A stretch of DNA of 64,000 nucleotides from the NCBI RefSeq assembly GCF_947179165.1, contig NC_077239.1, positions 21,607,134-21,671,133 on the forward strand. Direction: 5' to 3'. The notes beneath the pieces are model-generated. The model was not told the origin of the DNA. It did no database searches and saw only the letters and a program-made list of their open reading frames with translations. The DNA is from Solanum dulcamara (Eukaryota; Streptophyta; Magnoliopsida; Solanales; Solanaceae). Shown here in pieces: positions 1-9,560 of this stretch. Positions within the stretch are counted from its first letter, which is position 1; the number at the start of each line of letters is the position of its first letter. A program made the translations under genes and the position numbers.

Positions 1-774
1 CTGGTACTCTGTTATAGTCAATGGTTCAAGACATGGTTTCTATCACTCCATAAGGGGTCTCAAACAAGGTGATCCTCTCTCCCCTGCTTTATTTATCCTA
101 GGTGCTGAAGTGCTGTCCAGACTTCTGAATAATCTTCATCAGCATCCCCAATTCTATGGTTTCTTTATGGCAAAAAGGGACCTCAGATCAATCATCTGAG
201 TTTTGCAGATGATATCATCATCTTTGCTTCTGGAAGAAGGCACACCTTAACTCACATTATGGAAACATTAGCTACCTATGAAAGAGTTTCTGGACAATTG
301 ATCAACAACCAAAAAAGTGATTTTATGGTTCCCTCCAATGCTTTCAAGTCTACTGTACTGAGAATCAAGAAAATCACTGGTTTCAACCAAAAGAGTAGTC
401 ATATAACATACTTGGGATGTCCTATTTATATTGGTAGGCAAAGAGTTATTTACTACTTTGATCTTATTGCAAAAGTTGTAAGCAGGATCACTGGTTGGCA
501 TGCTAAAATCCTGAGCTATGGGGGTAGAGCTATTCTTGTGAAGCATGTTATTCAAGCCATGCCAATACATTTTCTTTCAGCCAGCATCCCTCCCTCAATC
601 ATCATCAAGCAGATTCAGAGCGTCACTGCTAACTTCTTCTGGGATGGAAAAATGACAAGAGGAAGTACCACTGGTCCTCATGGAAGAACCTTAGCTACCC
701 TTATGATGAAGAGGGCATAGGGTTTAGACAAATCACTGATGTGGTTAAATCTTTTCAATACAAGCAGTGATGGA
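1..774 (+). pseudogene. LINE reverse-transcriptase fragment (copy 1)
   Basis: This is the central part of a non-LTR retrotransposon ORF2. The translation shows the RT signature GLKQGDPLSPALF near the start, then LSFADD (the catalytic F/YADD box) and the long thumb region ending in FFWDGK. It matches 5759-6533 almost base for base; by hand I count about eight substitutions and one missing A in the A-run near 173, which shifts the frame. A second frameshift near 663 and a TGA at 768-770 are shared with the other copy. The 5' side runs off the window. The 3' side stops abruptly at a family A LTR, with no poly(A) tail and no target-site duplication, so this is a broken piece and not a normal LINE end. 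Confidence 0.93.
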
Positions 775-1482
775 GTCTACCTTGGCAAGTAGATTCCCTT
801 TTTACTTCATTGTATGGGGAGACAACCGAATTTCATGTTATAGTCCGCATGGTCTTATTGTCGGTTATAGTTCCTATTACACATATGTATGATCTTGTAT
901 GTATGCTATGATTTTAAATTATGCTTTTTAAATTCTTTGGTCAATATGATTTTCTCATGACTTTGCTTACCTCATCTTATCATGTGATTTACTTGACCAT
1001 TTCATTTCATGATTTATGTTGTATGTCATGCCCTCATACTTAGTACATTCCAACGTACTAATGCATACTTTTTGCCTACATTGTCTCATAATGTAGGAGT
1101 TGAGATTGAAGATCATCCACGTGGCTAGTTAAGATTTCCTATCCAGCGGTGGTTGTGGTGAGTCCTCATTTATCAGAGACTAGTTATCAAGCTAGTTATT
1201 GTTTTCAAAAACTTTTGCTATGTTTTATATTGAGGGTGAGCTAGGCACATGTCTTACCCACCCTCATATATTCATGAGTAGAGGCATCTAGTTCGACAAA
1301 TCTTTTGAGTTTATTTTGTCATGTGACGTTCTTAAATTTTTATTCATGGTTCAGACTCTCTTATGATGTTTCCTCTTTTACTTTACCTTATGTATGCTTA
1401 TGATATATATAAGAGGGTTTGTTGGAGCCCTTTGAGGTTTCAATCACTGTGTTACGACTAGACCCTAGGTCGGGTCATGACA
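775..1482 (+). repeat. Family A LTR, 3' portion (plus orientation)
   Basis: The sequence is the reverse complement of the LTR at 20864-21650. It shares the modules around GAGTCTACCTTGG, the GTTCCTATTACACATATG stretch, the near-palindrome around 1040-1062 and the block around CTAGGCACATGTC. It ends in TGACA at 1478-1482, followed by a degenerate primer site. About 700 bases of an LTR of about 2.1 kb are present. The left end abuts a LINE fragment with only a 2-base overlap (GA), which suggests an illegitimate junction. Confidence 0.85.
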
Positions 1483-1485
1483 CAA

Positions 1486-1492
1486 TGGTATC
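1486..1492 (+). other. Degenerate tRNA-iMet primer binding site
   Basis: TGGTATC lies 3 bases after the LTR end TGACA. The usual plant tRNA-iMet site is TGGTATCAGAGC; the second half is lost here. It fixes the orientation of the preceding LTR as plus. Confidence 0.65.
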
Positions 1493-1499
1493 CTATGTT

Positions 1500-1939
1500 G
1501 AAAAAACTTCTTTCTCGATCCCTGACCTTGTGGAGAATAGCCACTACCACCGGTTATAGGATTTGAGAACCCACCTTTATATCAGACCCAATTAGAGTCA
1601 CTAATTCTCATCTCTTTGAGTTTCTTTCCCTTAATTCTTTTGAAAAATGTAATGAGCTAAGATATGCCCATTACCTTAACAAGCATAGCGATACGACATT
1701 CCTTGGAAATCAAATCGGTCACCCCCAATATTAATTGGCTCATTCAAGCATGAGGATCGACAACCAATAAAGAAGCATACTTGGATAGCTTAGTAAACTT
1801 CATTGAATGGTACCTCATACCCATCTTACCTTTCCTAAGATTGGTAAACTCCAACAACTTTGCCTCCCTTAACTCAAGAGGGAAAAACCAATCAAGGAAA
1901 CTAAGCTTTAAGGCTTCCTCTTCAATAGGACCTTCATCA
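1500..1939 (-). pseudogene. Family A gag fragment, inverted relative to the adjacent LTR
   Basis: Read on the minus strand, this aligns with the gag region at 19815-20260. The visible pieces are the Retrotrans_gag core (FLDWFFPLELREAK, LEFTNLRKGKMGM, KFTKLSKYASLLVVDPHA) and, toward the low-coordinate end, the stretch before the zinc knuckle. Homology begins near 1500, just after a plus-strand LTR and primer site, so the gag points back toward that LTR. A simple element would have it pointing away. The right edge merges with a gypsy E LTR near 1939. It is a rearranged fragment with no function expected. Confidence 0.82.
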
Positions 1940-1950
1940 AGAGGAGGTGC

Positions 1951-2157
1951 CACGTGGAAGCCTAGGAAGGTGCCATATGGAAGAAGGTGAACCACCTGCT
2001 TGGGTTCAAGAAGGTGACCCACCTACTTAGGGTGGGCCCTACCAAGGAAACGTGGTAGCCTATGAACCATAGCATGGATATGTGGCCCAATAAGGGTTGG
2101 ACACGTGTCACCCTATAAGGATAACACGTTTTACCTCCTAATAAGGTGTATATATAT
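1951..2157 (+). promoter_or_regulatory. LTR E promoter: G-boxes and TATA box
   Basis: CACGTG occurs at 1951-1956 and 2102-2107, with a CGTGG half site near 2051 and a decayed ACACGTT near 2125. A TATATATAT run at 2149-2157 follows, about 40 bases past the last intact G-box. The same arrangement with four intact CACGTG cores is found in the 3' LTR. CACGTG is the core bound by plant bZIP and bHLH factors. Use as the element's promoter is inferred from position. Confidence 0.6.
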
Positions 2158-3868
2158 GTGTTTGGATGACTAGTAAGTCATTTTCTAGCCAAAGAAGTGA
2201 ACAAACAAAGAAAAGAAAACTTAGAGTCTAAGAGAGAGCACCTACGACAACAAGGAAAAAATAAGGGTAAGTTCCAATTTTCTTTCGTGAATTAATTATC
2301 TACAGTGTTACGCAAGCACATGGGGAGGTATATATGTATCTTACAATGTCTACGGATTCATTTCTTCAGCCCTACACTTAGAAACTTGAAGAGAAAAACA
2401 TTGGAGGGCAAAAAGAGGGAGCTACGGGTTTGGGGCTGCCAAGGTAAGCTTTCGAGTTTCATTCTATGAATTAATTATTTAAGGTGTACCACGGTTATAT
2501 AATGATATTTGATAACATAAAATTCCAGTTTGGGGCAGCGGAGAAGTGACACAAATAGTCCGCCCCATTTTAGCACATCAAGAAGTTTTCGAGGAGCAGT
2601 TTTGGCAAGTTTTGGCCAATTTCGGATAAGGTAAGGTTTCTCCTTTCAATTTGGACTTTATTATGTTGTTATGAAGTTTATTACATGTCCTATAGATGGA
2701 TTTAAATATAAAAGTTTCATATAAATGCTTGACGTTGAAGACAATCTAAATTGGAGTCAGTATAGTCGAATTATCATCGAAGTAGAGTGTTGTGCTTGTG
2801 GTGTGCTGCAGGAGGCGTATGGGGGTGTGTTGCAGGTCCTAAAAGTATTCTAAAGAGGTGTGGGTTCTACTGGTTGTAGTGAGTAGGTACTAATTGGAAA
2901 TTCGAATAGAGTATATTATAGGGGAGGTGCTGCCCAATTTTTGTTAACGTCTTAACTAATTAAAGACCTAGTCGAGGAGATGAACAAGGACATAGGTTCC
3001 ATGAATACTAAGGTGCAACTTAAGGCTCCAAAAAGTTTAAGATTGCTGATACTTGCATTTCTTCCAGGTTAAATAGGTTTGGAGGACAACGACGTGGACG
3101 TAATTAAAAGAAGTCCGTAAGAGGTATGTGAAACTCTCTTCTTTCTTTTGGCATATCTTAGATGTAGACTATGGATGATGTAAGCTTTGGTGCAACTTCA
3201 TTCTTAGGTTTTGAATATGACTTCAGGACTCTTGATCACTTCTGGATGTTAAGACTCTTATAGTTGATAAACTACTATTCCTCGAGTCTTCTATGTGACT
3301 GTATAGTGATTGATTAGACAAAACTATTCTTTTTAAAAATAAGGCTCTGAGATAACCAATGCTCAAACTTCTATAAGATATTTCACACTGGTATATGTCT
3401 AAGATTTCCAAAACTCCTTTTTACATAGTCCTTAGTGACATTTAGAGGGTATACGTCAGATACTTCCTACCCTGATCTCTAAGTGATGGTTTGCTTGATG
3501 ACTTCATTGAGTCTCAGATAATGATTTAAACTGTGTTTTGTTTCCCACTACTCCACTCTGTATACTGTAATACTTCTTCTCCGAGTCCCGGGCTAGTTAT
3601 CAGATTCGTACTCAATTCCACTATATTGTTCATCGAGTCCTAACTAAAGGGTCGGGTACGTATGCATATATGTGATGATGTGTTGTAATAAGAAGGTGAT
3701 GGTTCTACAAATATGGTTCACCGAATCCCTGATAGGGCCGGGTATATTGTAAAATTTTAGCATGCATGATTTTACTTTCCCAGTTATAGGTTTGTGATTT
3801 GATATTTTACCCCCTGCTTCTCTATTTCAGATATCCCTCCAGTCGTATTATGTTATGTTTTACATACT

Positions 3869-3925
3869 CAGCACATATATCGTACTGATCCCCTTTTGTC
3901 GGGAGGCTGCGTTTTATGCACGCAG
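3869..3925 (+). other. Paired small hairpins in LTR E
   Basis: Two inverted repeats lie about 20 bases apart. The first is CAG(C/T)AC then ATATATC then GTACTG (3869-3887). The second is CTGCGT, loop TTTATGC, ACGCAG (3907-3925). Both recur at 14740-14758 and 14778-14796 in the other LTR, the second with one mismatch. They lie a little under 500 bases from the LTR end. Confidence 0.55.
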
Positions 3926-4389
3926 GTACAAATACAGGTTTTGGGAGTCCGTTAGCTTAGGATTCCACTCAGATTAGCTGGAAGAGGATCCACGATATCA
4001 GAGCCTAGATTTTGGCATTGGCCGCTGATGTATGGTATTGTTTTGTTATTCAGGGGTACGACGGGTGCCTTGTTCTGCCATATGTTGTCATTAATATTCG
4101 TAGAGGCTGCAGACATGTATATGTGGGTTGTGTATGTCAGTTTGGTTTAGATGGGTCTACATGATGTATGGTACATGTTAGTATGTTATAGCAGCCTTGT
4201 TGTCTTACGTTCCCTTTCATGATGTGACATAAATGAAAGAGACTAATGGTTTATGAAACTTTTATCACCAAATAGAGTTCTATTGTATTATGTGATTTAT
4301 AGTTTGACTCGACCACAACTGATAGTCATGTATACGAGGGTTCAGATCGGACCCTAGTCATGGCCTACGGGGTTGGGTCGTGACAGAAG

Positions 4390-4400
4390 TGGTATCAGAG
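4390..4400 (+). other. tRNA-iMet primer binding site of element E
   Basis: TGGTATCAGAG, a perfect 11-base match to the standard plant tRNA-iMet primer site, starts 4 bases after the LTR terminus TGACA. It primes minus-strand DNA synthesis and fixes the element's plus orientation. Confidence 0.9.
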
Positions 4401-4864
4401 TAGTTCATCCTTGGATTGTCTGCAGACTGTGTCTAGTAGAGTCTTGATTATCCATGGGTTGCGCACCACATCTATAAACAGGAAGGTACAGGACATTTAG
4501 GATGTTACCTTTGTTTTCATATCTAAGATCGTGCCATAGATCCGAGTCATAAGATAATTCTTTATGTTAACCTTGGACTTTAGCAGAAGGACGACATCAA
4601 CAGAAGGTTGATGACATGGAAAGTTATGGAGCACACAGGTAAGTAAAGTACAGGCACAAAAGATATCCATTGGGTAAGGTATTGACATGTGCTTGTAATG
4701 TAAGGGCGAAACCTGAAAAGAAAATAGAAAGGAAAGTGCAACAGATATTGTTCAAAGTTTGACATATGAGGTAAGTCCATTATTTCTATATTATTGTTGA
4801 TATTGAACGCCCTATGTGGCTACAATATGAGATGACATTGAAAGCTCTGTACGGCTGTGATATG

Positions 4865-4869
<5 letters not shown>

Positions 4870-4924
<55 letters not shown>
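4870..4924. repeat. Compound (AT)n(GT)n microsatellite
   Basis: About 21 AT dinucleotides are followed by about six GT dinucleotides. The short frames that seem to cross it on both strands are low-complexity artefacts. Confidence 0.95.
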
Positions 4925-5321
4925 TGGCCTTGTGAAGCATTGTTAATATTTTCTGCGTGCACGTTGTGGGATAGTAAGGAGTATAGAGGAAACTCCGCCA
5001 AATTTTTCCCAAAACAAAAAAAAAGAATGAAACATAGATTATTAAGATGTCTTGGAAATTGATACCAAGTACCCCTATTATGTTTAACTAAAGCTGTGAG
5101 AGGTACCCTTCATGTCGTCGATAAGGAGCACCCTTTTTAGTTGGAGAAGTTTATTTCGTAGAAACAAAAGCCTATTTAAGTAGTAAAGTTCAGACCATGG
5201 TATCTCCAGCTGTGTTTATGCTGTAGGAAAGGAAAGAAAAAAGCTCAGGTTCAAGGGTAAGATGTTCAGCAATTAAGTTTCACTTTTCCTGAAAAGTACC
5301 AAGCCCCCAACTCCTAATTGT

Positions 5322-5336
5322 AAACTAGATAAGTTG
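5322..5336 (+). repeat. Left target-site duplication of the LINE
   Basis: AAACTAGATAAGTTG, repeated exactly at 9546-9560 after the LINE poly(A). The upstream edge TGT|AAAC resembles the T-rich/A-rich nick site used by L1-type endonucleases. Confidence 0.9.
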
Positions 5337-6479
5337 ATCACATCCTTCTTTTATGGACAAACTATGCCTAAATATTTCACCCATACTTGTTTGGTTCTAC
5401 TCCCAAAAGTAAACCATCCTACAAAAATCTCTGAGTTCAAACCCATAAGCCTTAACAACTTCACTAACAAAATCATTTCCAAACTCCTTTACCTAAGACT
5501 TGCTCCTATTCTACCCAACCTCATTTCCTTGAACCAATCTGGCTTTGTCAAGAATAGAAACATCTCTGAAAATATCATGCTTGCCCAGGAAATAATACAC
5601 TAGATCAAAAAACCAAATATTGGAGGCAATGTTGAGATAAAACTTGACATGACCAAGGTTTATGATAGGGTCTCTTGGACTTACACTTGTCTTGTGATGA
5701 GAAGAATGGGGTTTAAAGAAACTTTTATTGACATGGTTTAGAGAATCATGGCTGATAACTGGTACTCTGTTAAAGTCAATGGTTAAAGACATGGTTTCTG
5801 TCACTCCACAAGGGGTCTCAAACAAGGTGATCCTCTCTCCCCTGCTTTATTTATCCTAGGTGCTGAAGTGCTGTCCAGACTTCTGAATAATCTTCATCAG
5901 CATCCCCAATTCTATGGTTTCTTTATGGCAAAAAAGGGACCTCAGATCAATCATCTGAGTTTTGCAGATGATATCATCATCTTTGCTTCTGGAAGAAGGC
6001 ACACCTTAACTCACATTATGGAAACATTAGCTACCTATGAAAGAGTTTCTGGACAATTGATCAACAAGCAAAAAAGTGATTTTATGGTTCCCTCCAATGC
6101 TTTCAAGTCTACTGTACTGAGAATCAAGAAAATCACTGGTTTCAACCAAAAGAGTAGTCATATAACATACTTGGGATGTCCTATTTATATTGGTAGGCAA
6201 AGAGTTATTTACTACTCTGATCTTATTGCAAAAGTTGTAAGCAGGATCACTGGTTGGCATGCTAAAATCCTGAGCTATGGGGGTAGAGCTATTCTTGTGA
6301 AGCATGTTATTCAAGCCATGCCAATACATTTTCTTTCAGCCAGCATCCCTCCCTCAACCATCATCAAGCAGATTCAGAGCGTCACTGCTAACTTCTTCTG
6401 GGATGGAAAAATGACGAGAGGAAGTACCACTGGTCCTCATGGAAGAACCTTAGCTACCCTTATGATGAAGAGGGCATAG
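5337..6479 (+). pseudogene. LINE ORF2 reverse transcriptase domain
   Basis: One frame carries the plant LINE RT: FKPISLNNFTNKIISKLLYL, then SLNQSGFVKNRNISENIM, then KLDMTKVYDRVSW (first catalytic Asp), GLKQGDPLSPALF and LSFADD (catalytic pair). Three in-frame stops are visible: TAG at 5601-5603, TAG at 5739-5741 (the position normally holds Trp) and TAA at 5784-5786. Near 6422 a one-base deletion shifts the frame, so the apparent end at 6479 is an out-of-frame artefact and the true frame continues into the next domain. The catalytic residues are intact, so loss of function comes from the stops. Confidence 0.93.
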
Positions 6480-7282
6480 GGTTTAGACAAATCACTGATG
6501 TGGTTAAATCTTTTCAATACAAGCAGTGATGGACCCTTAGAACCAAGAACACCTTGTGGGGAGAATTCCTTAAATCCAAATACTGTCAGAGGGCCAATAT
6601 TATTACAAAAAAATGGGACACCGGTCAGTCCTTAATTTGGAAGCACCTCATGAACAACAAACATAACATTGAGCCTCACATTCAGTGGCAAATTAAGTTT
6701 GGATCTTGCCTTTTTTGGTGGGACAACTGGCTAGGTATTGGCCCTTTAGCTCACTTTTCTGCTAACAGCTGTAGGTTTAACCACACCCAAGTTTCAGCTT
6801 TTCTAACTAATGGCCAATGGAATGTTGATCTCATTATCCAAAAATCCCCTCCTCAGTTTGTTCCTAACATTTTAGCAACTCAATTCAGCTACCATCATCT
6901 CAAACAGGACCATCCTTGCTGGACTCCTAATACCAATGGGGAGTTTAGTTGTTCTTCTCCCTGGGAGCTCATTATAGATAAGAGGACAAATACTATGCTG
7001 AATGCATGTACTTGGCACCAATTAATACCTTTCAAATGCTCCTTTCTTGTTTGGAGAGCTCTTAGAAGGAAATTACCTACAAATAAGAAAATAACCAGCT
7101 TTGGTAAAGCCCCCTCTCAGTGCCATTGTTGTGATAGAACTGGCCAAGACACCATTCATCACACCTTTGTTGCAGGAACCTTTGCCAAGAATACTTGGAG
7201 GGTGTTTGCTGATTCTTTGGGCGTAAAAAAGGATTACACACCTCTTAGAAATATGCTTATGAGATGGTGGACATCTAAATAA
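6423..7282 (+). pseudogene. LINE ORF2 thumb and zinc-binding (zf-RVT) domain
   Basis: After the frameshift the frame reads through YPYDEEGIGFRQI to a TGA at 6527-6529, which falls where Trp is expected. It then continues openly as WGEFLKSKYCQ and FWWDNWLG. The zinc-binding module shows CHCC then TIHHTFV and FAKNTW, matching the zf-RVT family found after RT in plant LINEs. A TAA at 7280-7282 ends this stretch, but the same frame resumes at once with a recognisable linker. Confidence 0.88.
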
Positions 7283-8338
7283 AAGAATGAAGCCCATAAG
7301 CTCCTGTTACAAGCAGTCCCTGTCTTCATTTGTTGGAACTTATGGAAGAATAGATGTGCTTCCAAATATGGAGGGAAGAAATCTAACCTTTCAAGAGTCA
7401 AATTTTTTGTCTACAAAGACATCTCTAACCTACTCATCACAACTTTTCCTTATATTGAGTGGCCAAATAAATAGAAGGACCTAGTCATTTCAGTGGAACA
7501 ATGCTACCATGACACCAAAATTACCCCTGTATGCTGGATCACACCAGGTGATCACATGGTAAAGCTAAATACAGATGGTAGTGCCCTTAACAACCCAGGC
7601 AACATTGGTGGAGGAGGAATACTTAGAAATACTCATAGTGACCTTATCTTTGCCTATGCAGTTCCATTGGGGGAAGGAACTAGCAACCAAGCAGAAATCA
7701 GGGCTTCTATCTTTGGTCTATCTTGGTATATTCAGCTTGGTTATTTACAGGTAGAGTTAGAGGTAGATTCTCAACTCCTAATCAGGTGGTTACAACAAGA
7801 AGCAAAACCCCCTTGGTCAATCAAGGAGCTGCTGGATAGTTTAAACAACATCATCAACCAATTCCAAACTTTCAGCTGTAAACACATCCTTAGAGAAGCA
7901 AACTACACAGCTGATGTCTTATCCAAACACAGCCACAAATGCAAATCTCCTGAACTCTATTTCACTATGCATGATCTCCCAAACAAGCTAAGGCATACCT
8001 TGAGATGGACAAGCTGGAAATGCCTTCTTTCAGAAGAAAGAAACTCGGGAGAATCAAGAAACCTTCCTAACTCATTCCACTTTGGTTCTAACTCAAACTT
8101 CAACATGGTTTTGTCTATGCATAGCTATAAATACCTTGAAGATCTCACAGTTAGAACTCCTGTACAAGGGAAAATCTCCCTTCCTTATTACTATCCTTAT
8201 TATTTTCATAGAATAACCAGTCTAACTTTAGAGGTAAGGAGTAAAGTAGTTTATATTTTGTCTTCTCTTCTTTCTTGGCTTAACAGGTATAGGAATCTTG
8301 ATTGGAAGCCTAGGCTGGTTCCCTTGCACCACACATAG
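7283..8338 (+). pseudogene. LINE ORF2 linker and RNase H domain (RVT_3 type)
   Basis: In the same frame as the zinc-binding domain, a linker (NEAHKLLLQAVPVFICWNLW) runs to a TAG near 7471. An open 281-codon stretch from 7493 follows. It holds a plant LINE RNase H with all four acidic residues: NTDGSA, NQAEIRA, EVDSQLL and NYTADVLSK. The RNase H ends near 7970; the remaining 120 residues are an unclassified tail. The domain would remove RNA from the cDNA hybrid during integration. No change is seen at the catalytic residues. Confidence 0.9.
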
Positions 8339-9548
8339 GACACATTCAAGTTCTTGTTTTTGTTTTTGTTTGCTGGTCTATGCAGATACACCACACTACA
8401 CATCCTGGAATTTTTCTACATCAGTAACAACAAGAGGAGCCACAAGTGAAGTGCTTCTTTGTTTTGGGGTTACAAAATTGTTTCCAGACTTTGCTTTTTG
8501 TTTTTGCTTCTGTGCAGGTTACAAACTACAGCAGGAACAACATTCCATCCTCTTCCAAGATTACAGCAGTTACAACAATCCAAAAGCATTATTCAGGAAT
8601 ACCTCTCAACAACTCCTACCAACCTGAAATTGCACCTCTTGAGCCATCTGTGTTAATTTGTTTATCATTACAGATTCACAACATACTCCAGCTGTGATAA
8701 TTTGAACAACTTGCAGACATGCAGCTCTACAGATTCAGCAAGATCCCAAGATCAAAAACAAGAGGAGTTGTTCCTTGCAACAAGTTGTCCAAACTAAAAA
8801 GAAGCAGATGCCAGAAACAACACATCACCTCAGCAACAGCCATCAGCTCTCAATAACATGCATCATGCAACATCCAAAGTCCTCCAAATTTTGCAGTATA
8901 ATAGCATCCCCAAAGATGGTTGAGCTCAAGAAATTTCAGCTCAAATGGATAACCGGAGATGTTAGTCGAGCGACATTGAAAAAGACAGCCGATGTTGCAG
9001 GCAGAACAGTAACTCTCAAGAGGAGTAACAGTATACATCATCAAAAATGCTCCAAATTTTGCAGGAATACAACAACTCTAACAATTGTAGAGCCCAAGAA
9101 ATTTTAGCCCAAACGGAGAATCAGAAACGTTAGTCGAGCGACCTTGAAAAAGATAGCTGATTGTTATGGAACCCCTTTGTTTCTTCTTCTTTGGCAAAAT
9201 CTGAATTTTAACAACTTTCAACAACTTGTATGTTAGCTATTATATGGACACAAGAATTTAAAGCCCGAATGGATTCTTGGAAACGTTAGTCAAGCATCAC
9301 AAAAGATATGACCGATCTCGACCCATGCAAACGAAATTGGGTATAGTTGATTTTTTTCAATTTAGCTAGGTTCTGTACCTTAGTTGAATAGAACTACTTT
9401 CCTATACTTGATCTTCCTAGTCGAGAGGAGTCCTCTCATTAGATATCTTCCATTTTATTTTTGGAAGTAAGGCCTTTTGAGTCCCCCTCCTTGTACTTGT
9501 AAGCTTACTTTTATATATATAAGATGAAAATTTGGATTAAAAAAAAAA
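8339..9548 (+). other. LINE 3' untranslated region and poly(A)
   Basis: This T-rich then A-rich noncoding stretch holds two imperfect repeats of a segment of about 150 bases (about 8870-8990 and 9040-9150; shared words include TCCAAATTTTGCAG and GTTAGTCGAGCGAC). It ends at 9539-9548 in ten A's. No coding signal is seen. The internal repeat resembles the 3' tails of some LINEs but is not diagnostic. Confidence 0.75.
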
Positions 9549-9560
9549 CTAGATAAGTTG
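9546..9560 (+). repeat. Right target-site duplication of the LINE
   Basis: An exact copy of 5322-5336 that overlaps the last bases of the poly(A) tract, as is usual for LINE insertions. Confidence 0.9.

Larger units (their letters stand above)
1940..4385 (+). repeat. 5' LTR of gypsy element E (truncated)
   Basis: This stretch aligns with 12765-15245 along its length and ends in GGGTTGGGTCGTGACA, directly before a tRNA-iMet primer site, so it is the 5' LTR of a plus-strand element. Roughly the first 340 bases of the LTR, present at 12424-12764, are missing and replaced by a gag fragment. The two LTRs differ by large indels. About 120 bases around 2525-2640 are absent from the 3' LTR, and about 150 bases around 13600-13760 of the 3' LTR are absent here. 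The LTR carries a promoter-like block near its 5' end and paired hairpins near 3869-3925. Confidence 0.9.
4386..5321 (+). other. Element E leader, no coding region recognised
   Basis: This is the internal sequence between the primer site of E and the LINE insertion. It reads as the usual untranslated leader of this type of gypsy element, around the stretch CATCTATAAACAGGAAGG. I find no gag start or gag motif. It includes a compound AT/GT microsatellite. The rest has no feature I can name. Confidence 0.6.
5337..9548 (+). mobile_element. 5'-truncated L1-type LINE with RNase H domain
   Basis: This insertion of about 4.2 kb is flanked by a 15-bp direct repeat and ends in a run of ten A's, the hallmarks of target-primed reverse transcription. 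Only the second ORF from the RT fingers onward is present; the gag-like ORF1 and the endonuclease are missing, which is typical of a 5'-truncated copy. Domains in order are RT (5337-6420), thumb and zinc-binding domain (6421-7282), RNase H (7493-7970), and a long 3' tail. It interrupts the internal region of gypsy element E, so it is younger than E. It retains long readable frames with few stops, so it decayed less than its host element. Confidence 0.93.

Noticed and set aside
268..570. A 100-codon minus-strand frame repeated at 6027-6329
   Set aside because: It is the antisense of the LINE RT and is conserved only because the two DNA copies are nearly identical.
4786..5062. Several overlapping frames on both strands across 4786-5062
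   Set aside because: They read through the AT/GT microsatellite and give only Ile-Tyr repeats; they are low-complexity artefacts.
8850..9107. Open frames on both strands in the LINE tail
   Set aside because: No motif is present; they lie after the RNase H domain within an internally repeated 3' untranslated region.
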